Source: Acidobacteriota bacterium
Lineage (GTDB): Bacteria; Acidobacteriota; Blastocatellia; UBA7656
Assembly: GCA_016201275.1 (NCBI GenBank)
Contig: JACQDB010000138.1
Location: 124,001 to 188,000, forward strand
Length of the DNA: 64,000 nt
Direction of reading: 5' to 3'
Below the pieces are notes generated by a model. It saw nothing but the letters and a program-made list of their open reading frames with translations, was not told the DNA's origin and did not search any database. Shown in pieces: positions 59,655 to 64,000 of this stretch (positions are counted from its first letter, which is position 1; each line of letters starts with the position of its first letter). Made by a program: the position numbers and the translations under genes.

Positions 59655-60764
59655 TCACTTAATCCAGCCGCCGCCGACTACCGCATCGCCATCGTAAAAG
59701 ACCGCCGCTTGACCGGGCGTGATGGCCGCTTGCGCTTCATCGAAATCTACGCGAACCTCGCCGCCACTCATTGGCGTAATCGTTGCGGGCGCTTCAACGG
59801 CGCGATAACGTATGCGAACGCTGGCGCGCACAGGTTCCGCAGGCGGCGCAATCGCTATCCAGTTCACGCCGTTAGCGATTAACGATTTGCCCAGCAATTC
59901 GTCTTTTTTGCCGACCACAAGTTGATGGCGCGGCACATCAATCTTCACCACATAAAGTGGGTCGGGCGCGGCTATGCCTATGCCTTTGCGTTGACCTATG
60001 GTGAAGCGGTGCAGGCCGCCGTGTTCGCCTACGACTTGACCATCGCTTGTGGTGATTTTCCCTTCGACCATCGCCGGACTGTTTGCGGCATTCAAACCCA
60101 TTTCGCTTTTCGCGTAATCTTCAACGAAGCTTGCGTAGTTGCCATCCGGCACGAAACAAATCTCCTGACTTTCAGGCTTTTCGGCAGTGTTGATGCCGAA
60201 CTCTCTAGCCAGTTGACGAACCTCTGCTTTGGTCATATCGCCCAACGGAAAGACCGCCGCTGCCAGTTGTTTCTGCGTCATCTCGAACAAAAAATACGAT
60301 TGATCTTTTGACAGGTCGCGGCCTTTAAGAAGTATATATCTGCGGCGCGCTTCGTTATATTCCACGCGAGCATAATGCCCGGTCGCCACTTGCGACGCCC
60401 CGACCTCTTGCGCGACCTTCACCAAACGGGCGAACTTCAATTTGGTATTGCACGACACACAGGGAATCGGCGTGCGCCCCGACAGATAATCTTCGACGAA
60501 GGGACGCACCACGGCGCGCTCGAATTCTTCTTCGAGATTCAACACATAAAACGGAAAGTTCATTTCGGTCGCCACCCGGCGCGCATCATAGACATCGTCC
60601 AATGAACAACAACGCGATGGTTGCGGCTCGCCATCGGGCGACAGTCTGCGGCGTTGATTCCACAATTGCATAGTGAAACCGACAACGCTGTGGCCTTGAT
60701 TTTTTAGTATCGCGGAAGCTACCGAACTATCCACGCCGCCGCTCATGGCTACTGCTATGGTCAT
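59655..60764 (-). CDS. mnmA: tRNA-specific 2-thiouridylase MnmA
   Basis: 369 residues. PP-loop [11 protein letters not shown] (6-16), catalytic cysteines in [10 protein letters not shown] and [12 protein letters not shown], and the tRNA-binding GQRKGIGIA region with the C-terminal beta-barrel domain. It thiolates U34 of tRNA Lys, Glu and Gln. Cytoplasmic. An HTH-free stand-alone gene. Confidence 0.95.
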   Translation of the reverse strand: MTIAVAMSGGVDSSVASAILKNQGHSVVGFTMQLWNQRRRLSPDGEPQPSRCCSLDDVYDARRVATEMNFPFYVLNLEEEFERAVVRPFVEDYLSGRTPIPCVSCNTKLKFARLVKVAQEVGASQVATGHYARVEYNEARRRYILLKGRDLSKDQSYFLFEMTQKQLAAAVFPLGDMTKAEVRQLAREFGINTAEKPESQEICFVPDGNYASFVEDYAKSEMGLNAANSPAMVEGKITTSDGQVVGEHGGLHRFTIGQRKGIGIAAPDPLYVVKIDVPRHQLVVGKKDELLGKSLIANGVNWIAIAPPAEPVRASVRIRYRAVEAPATITPMSGGEVRVDFDEAQAAITPGQAAVFYDGDAVVGGGWIK

Positions 60765-60884
60765 ACTTCTTTTATCCTCATTGGCTCGCTTGTAAGCCAG
60801 ATGCTATCCTAGGCTGTGAACTATGTTTCTATCTAAAACAGTAGATTATACACATTGAAGAAACGAAGGGCATAGCAGAGTTTT

Positions 60885-61334
60885 ATGAAATTTGTGAAAG
60901 TCATCACCAGCCTGGTCATTACTATTGTGGCTTTTTTTGCAGGCACAATGGCTACGAAATTAGCTGCCGCTTACGAAGTTGGCTCCTTCTCGCCCGATGC
61001 CAGATGGTGGTATGACTCCCTTGGGGAACATAAAGAGAATCAGGTGCCATTCATTACCGCTTACAAACAAGGAAAAGCAGAAGCGCAAAGTGATGTAAAA
61101 CAGGGAAACCTAAAATTAAAAGTAGGCGGTTGGCCATCACCACCTGAAGTTGAAGAAAAACGATTTTCGAACATTCATCAGAAATATGACATTGAATTGA
61201 ATCGAATTACCGATTGTGGGATAACCGCAAAGTCACAAGGTTATTGGTTGGGCTATAACGAAGTAATGAAATCTGTCATTGAACAGCGCTATGGTGCTGG
61301 ATTTCTTGAAAAAATCTCTTCAGAGGAAAATTAG
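60885..61334 (+). CDS. exported protein, unknown
   Basis: 149 residues. N-terminal membrane segment or signal peptide (about 5-25), then charged helical content with [16 protein letters not shown] in the middle. No recognised family. It is 11 nt before the CbbQ/NorQ-like gene and may be cotranscribed; whether it takes part in the same process is not known. Confidence 0.5.
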   Translation: MKFVKVITSLVITIVAFFAGTMATKLAAAYEVGSFSPDARWWYDSLGEHKENQVPFITAYKQGKAEAQSDVKQGNLKLKVGGWPSPPEVEEKRFSNIHQKYDIELNRITDCGITAKSQGYWLGYNEVMKSVIEQRYGAGFLEKISSEEN

Positions 61335-61345
61335 AAAAGCAGAAA

Positions 61346-62149
61346 ATGGAACAGCAAATCGAAAAGCATATCTTAAAGAAAGAGCCTTATTACTTGCCGG
61401 TCGGCAAGGAAGTGCAGTTGTTTGAAGCGGCTTACAAAGCCAAACTCCCGATCATGCTCAAAGGCCCGACGGGGTGCGGCAAGACGCGCTTCATCGAAAA
61501 CATGGCTTGGCGTTTGAATCGTCCGCTCATCACCGTAGCCTGTCACGAAGATCTGTCGGCGACCGATCTCGTAGGGCGTTTTCTGCTCGAAGGCGATGAA
61601 ACCATATGGCACGACGGCCCCTTGACCACCGCCGTCAAACACGGCGCGATCTGTTATCTGGATGAAGTCGTAGAGGCGCGCAAAGACACGCTGGTGTTGA
61701 TACATCCTTTGACCGATGACCGCCGCATTTTGCCTATCGAAAAACGCGGCACGATTTTGCAAGCGCCGGATGATTTTCTGTTGGTGGTCTCGTACAACCC
61801 CGGTTATCAAAGCGTGTTGAAAGATTTGAAGCAATCCACCCGGCAGCGCTTCGTGGCGATGGAGTTCGACTATCCGCCGCCGCAACTGGAAATCGAAATC
61901 GTCCGGCACGAAGGCGGCGTTGACGAACAAACCGCACGCGATTTGGTGTTGATTGGCGAGAAGGTTCGCAATTTGAAAGGTCACGGTTTAGAGGAAGGCG
62001 TTTCAACGCGTTTGCTGGTTTATGCGGCGCAATTAATCAGCAACGGCATCGCCCCGGAAATGGCCTGCACCGTCGCCATCAGTAGCCCGATTACCGATGA
62101 TGCAGAGTTGCAACGCAGCATTCATGAAATTGTCACGACGGTGATCTAA
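61346..62149 (+). CDS. CbbQ/NirQ/NorQ-family AAA+ ATPase
   Basis: 267 residues. Walker [31 protein letters not shown], Walker [36 protein letters not shown], then [27 protein letters not shown] are the standard blocks of the family. Members activate rubisco (CbbQ) or nitric-oxide reductase (NorQ) with a VWA partner (CbbO/NorD). No such partner or enzyme is near, so its client is unknown. Confidence 0.85.
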   Translation: MEQQIEKHILKKEPYYLPVGKEVQLFEAAYKAKLPIMLKGPTGCGKTRFIENMAWRLNRPLITVACHEDLSATDLVGRFLLEGDETIWHDGPLTTAVKHGAICYLDEVVEARKDTLVLIHPLTDDRRILPIEKRGTILQAPDDFLLVVSYNPGYQSVLKDLKQSTRQRFVAMEFDYPPPQLEIEIVRHEGGVDEQTARDLVLIGEKVRNLKGHGLEEGVSTRLLVYAAQLISNGIAPEMACTVAISSPITDDAELQRSIHEIVTTVI

Positions 62150-62267
62150 TCGAAAAAAATTTATCCTGCAATTTGATTATTGTCCGTTGTCGCTCATCCG
62201 TTGTATGTTGTAAACAGGAATTGACGAAGAACAACGCCGACGAGATGGCAGACAACGGACAAGGCTA

Positions 62268-62501
62268 ATGATGAGAGGGCAACAAGCATGGATCAGATTG
62301 CGAGGCACGCCTGACGACCCGGAATCGTTCGACCTGGCAACCTGGAACGGACTGCGTTGGGAAATCCCGCGCCGCAATTCGTTGGGCGACATGATTTATA
62401 TTCAAATCCCCGATTATATGGTCGCTGAAACCATGCCACCATCCGCCGACCCGCAAAAAATTTATCGTGACCTGCCCACTAATGCCGAAGGCAAAAAGTA
62501 A
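62268..62501 (+). CDS. small protein, unknown
   Basis: 77 residues (MMRGQQAWIRLRGTPDDP...IPDYMVAETMPPSADPQKIYRDLP). The start at 62268 has a weak ribosome site (ACAAGG). No family. It follows the CbbQ/NorQ gene by 118 nt and might belong to its transcript. Confidence 0.45.
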   Translation: MMRGQQAWIRLRGTPDDPESFDLATWNGLRWEIPRRNSLGDMIYIQIPDYMVAETMPPSADPQKIYRDLPTNAEGKK

Positions 62502-62562
62502 TTTTTTGTAATGCCCCAGTCGGTTTGAAGATTGCTTGTGGTTTCGAAGCTTACCTTTGTCG

Positions 62563-63207
62563 TCAATCTAAAGCCGCAACGGCGGCGCGATAGACCGCCG
62601 CCAACTCTTCGCGGCTGGCAACCTGCATTTTCAAATCTCTCAACAAGCCATCATGAATCGCATACACCCAGCCATGCACAGCGAATTGCTGACCGCGTTC
62701 CCAAGCGTTTTGCACTATCGTCGTCTGGCAGACGTTTACCACCTGTTCGATGACATTCAATTCGCACAGCCGGTTCAAACGCGCCTCCGAGTCGGTCAAC
62801 CCAGCCATCGTTGCTTCATGTTTTTCCCGCACATCCTGAACGTGACGCAACCAATTGTCTATCAAACCGAGTCGCCGATTATGCAGCGCCGCGTCCACAC
62901 CGCCACAACCATAATGGCCGCAGACGATGACGTGTTTGACGTGCAGAACTTCAATGGCAAATTGCAGCACCGATAAACAATTGAGGTCGGAATGCACGAC
63001 GACGTTGGCAACATTGCGATGCACAAACAATTCGCCCGGACGCAAGCCAACCAGATTCGTCGGCGGCACGCGACTGTCAGCACAACCAATCCACAGATAT
63101 TCCGGCGCTTGACTCTCGGCCAGACGCTTGAAAAAATCGGCATCCTGTTGGCGTAAGCGATTCGCCCATTCCTGATTATTGGCAAATAAATGATTCAGAT
63201 TTTTCAT
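62563..63207 (-). CDS. can: beta-carbonic anhydrase
   Basis: 214 residues. C42, D44, R46 in GCADSRVP and H98, C101 in GHYGCGG form the zinc site of beta-class carbonic anhydrases. It interconverts CO2 and bicarbonate in the cytoplasm. Bacterial type (Can/YadF). Confidence 0.95.
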   Translation of the reverse strand: MKNLNHLFANNQEWANRLRQQDADFFKRLAESQAPEYLWIGCADSRVPPTNLVGLRPGELFVHRNVANVVVHSDLNCLSVLQFAIEVLHVKHVIVCGHYGCGGVDAALHNRRLGLIDNWLRHVQDVREKHEATMAGLTDSEARLNRLCELNVIEQVVNVCQTTIVQNAWERGQQFAVHGWVYAIHDGLLRDLKMQVASREELAAVYRAAVAALD

Positions 63208-63249
63208 AGTGATTCAGAACGCAAAAAATCCCTTCGGGTAGAAACGAAG

Positions 63250-64000
63250 TCACCGCCTTTGCGCGACCACACGCAAGCGCGTGTAATCGGCAAACCACGA
63301 ACCATCGCGGTAATGCGTCGTTCGCAAACGCTCTTCAATACAACGCAAGGCGGTCGCTTGTTCGTCGTCGGCAAGACCTTGAAACATCGCCGCGCAAAAC
63401 ATGATTATCCAGTTTCGCATTCCGTCTTCGCCTTCGAGTTTCGTAGGCCGTTCATACCAATGCGCCTGCTGCACCATAAAGTCATGTTTTTCGAGCAGCG
63501 TGGCGTATTCGCCGATGGCCGGAAAGTACCAGCGGTGATGAGTTTCGATAGCAAAGCGCGTTTGCAAAATTTGTCGAATGGCAAGGGCAATGCCTGCGAC
63601 ATTGCCCTTGCCGCCGAACTCGGCGATGAATCTGCCGCCGGGATTCAAGGCCTGATGGATGCAGCGCACAGCGGCTTCGGCGCTGGTTACCCAATGCAGC
63701 GCGGCGTTGGAAAACACCGCATCGAATTTTTCCGGCAGCATAAAATTGCTGGCATCGGCAACGATAAATTCCAACTCCGGAAAATTCCGGCGCGCCGTTT
63801 CAATCATCGCCGGCGAAACATCCATGCCGACCACATTTGCGCCCACTGCGGCTATGCTATGGGTCAATTGCCCGGTGCCGCAGCCGACATCCAATATGCG
63901 CTCGCCCGGACGAGCATCGAGCAGCGCCAGTAAGTCTTTGCCATATTCAAACACGAAGGAATGCTTCTGTTGATAGAGCGCCGGGTTCCATTGATTGTCA
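63250..64000 (-). CDS. SAM-dependent methyltransferase, partial at right edge
   Basis: The visible 250 residues include WNPALYQQKHSFVFEYG at the N-terminal side, then motif I RILDVGCGTGQLT and motif post-I VGMDVSPAMIETA, as in class I methyltransferases similar to trans-aconitate 2-methyltransferase (Tam). The frame is open to the right edge without a start codon that fits the family, so the start lies beyond 64,000; the GTG at 63954 is not a real start. Substrate unknown. Confidence 0.75.
   Translation of the reverse strand, partial: DNQWNPALYQQKHSFVFEYGKDLLALLDARPGERILDVGCGTGQLTHSIAAVGANVVGMDVSPAMIETARRNFPELEFIVADASNFMLPEKFDAVFSNAALHWVTSAEAAVRCIHQALNPGGRFIAEFGGKGNVAGIALAIRQILQTRFAIETHHRWYFPAIGEYATLLEKHDFMVQQAHWYERPTKLEGEDGMRNWIIMFCAAMFQGLADDEQATALRCIEERLRTTHYRDGSWFADYTRLRVVAQRR

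Noticed and set aside
63250-63954. Methyltransferase starting at the GTG 63954
   Set aside because: Conserved residues typical of the family continue upstream of this codon to the right edge, so the real start is outside the window.

Overview
The window reads as a chromosomal segment of a Gram-negative-type bacterium carrying the int-proximal end of an integrated, phage-like element (about 1-21,890), followed by ordinary chromosome (about 21,890-64,000). Hopanoid genes (hpnCDE), HslUV, lipoproteins with clear lipoboxes, a large secreted C25 (gingipain-like) protein, many short intergenic palindromes and moderate G+C fit Acidobacteriota, probably Blastocatellia. That placement is an inference from gene content; no rRNA is present.

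The element. Its right border is a tyrosine integrase whose stop lies 28 bp from the 3' end of a tRNA-Val(GAC) gene, the usual arrangement for tRNA-targeted integration. The left border is outside the window. Genes at 7-4,123 and 4,140-6,359 point mostly left: a SWIM zinc-finger protein, a DUF932 protein, a ribbon-helix-helix regulator with an operator-like promoter, a secreted protein, a TPR protein and an XRE-type repressor. A divergent promoter near 6,350 separates these from a rightward series of more than 25 mostly small genes reaching to the integrase. The core of that series is a replication module: a Gp3-like recombination directionality factor, an initiator whose coding sequence contains four 20-bp iterons followed by an A-rich purine tract (as in the lambda O gene origin), a zinc-finger protein in the place of a helicase loader, a full DnaB helicase, and a stand-alone PolX core. 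Downstream come a degenerate phage metallopeptidase, a DUF1064 nuclease-like protein, a DUF488 protein, a protein with an SSB-like C-terminal tip, many zinc-knuckle microproteins, an excisionase-like HTH protein and the integrase. No capsid, terminase, tail, relaxase or conjugation genes are visible, so phage, phage-plasmid or satellite cannot be decided here. Several small genes look damaged or recoded: a C8 -1 frameshift, a 14-bp tandem expansion, and an in-frame TGA.

The chromosome. In order: tRNA-Val, rpoD, a GH13 glycosidase, hslVU, two lipoproteins, sixA, two MacB/FtsX-type permeases, a YIP1 membrane protein, two oligopeptide ABC ATPases, the 1,535-residue C25 protein, a DUF433 relic, methylmalonyl-CoA mutase large subunit, a GT87 membrane glycosyltransferase, cdsA and uppS, an aldo/keto reductase, a VTT-domain membrane protein, truA, pyrE, a DUF6338 protein with an overlapping proline-rich gene, hpnC-hpnD-hpnE, yjbQ, a DsbD-TlpA fusion, a DUF4258/YgiT-type toxin-antitoxin pair, mnmA, an orphan CbbQ/NorQ ATPase, a beta-carbonic anhydrase and a methyltransferase cut by the right edge.

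Palindromic repeats occur throughout the chromosomal part. In two places they have entered genes: three copies of a PPSGGS-coding palindrome sit in frame in the GT87 gene, and another palindrome overlies the broken end of the DUF433 gene.
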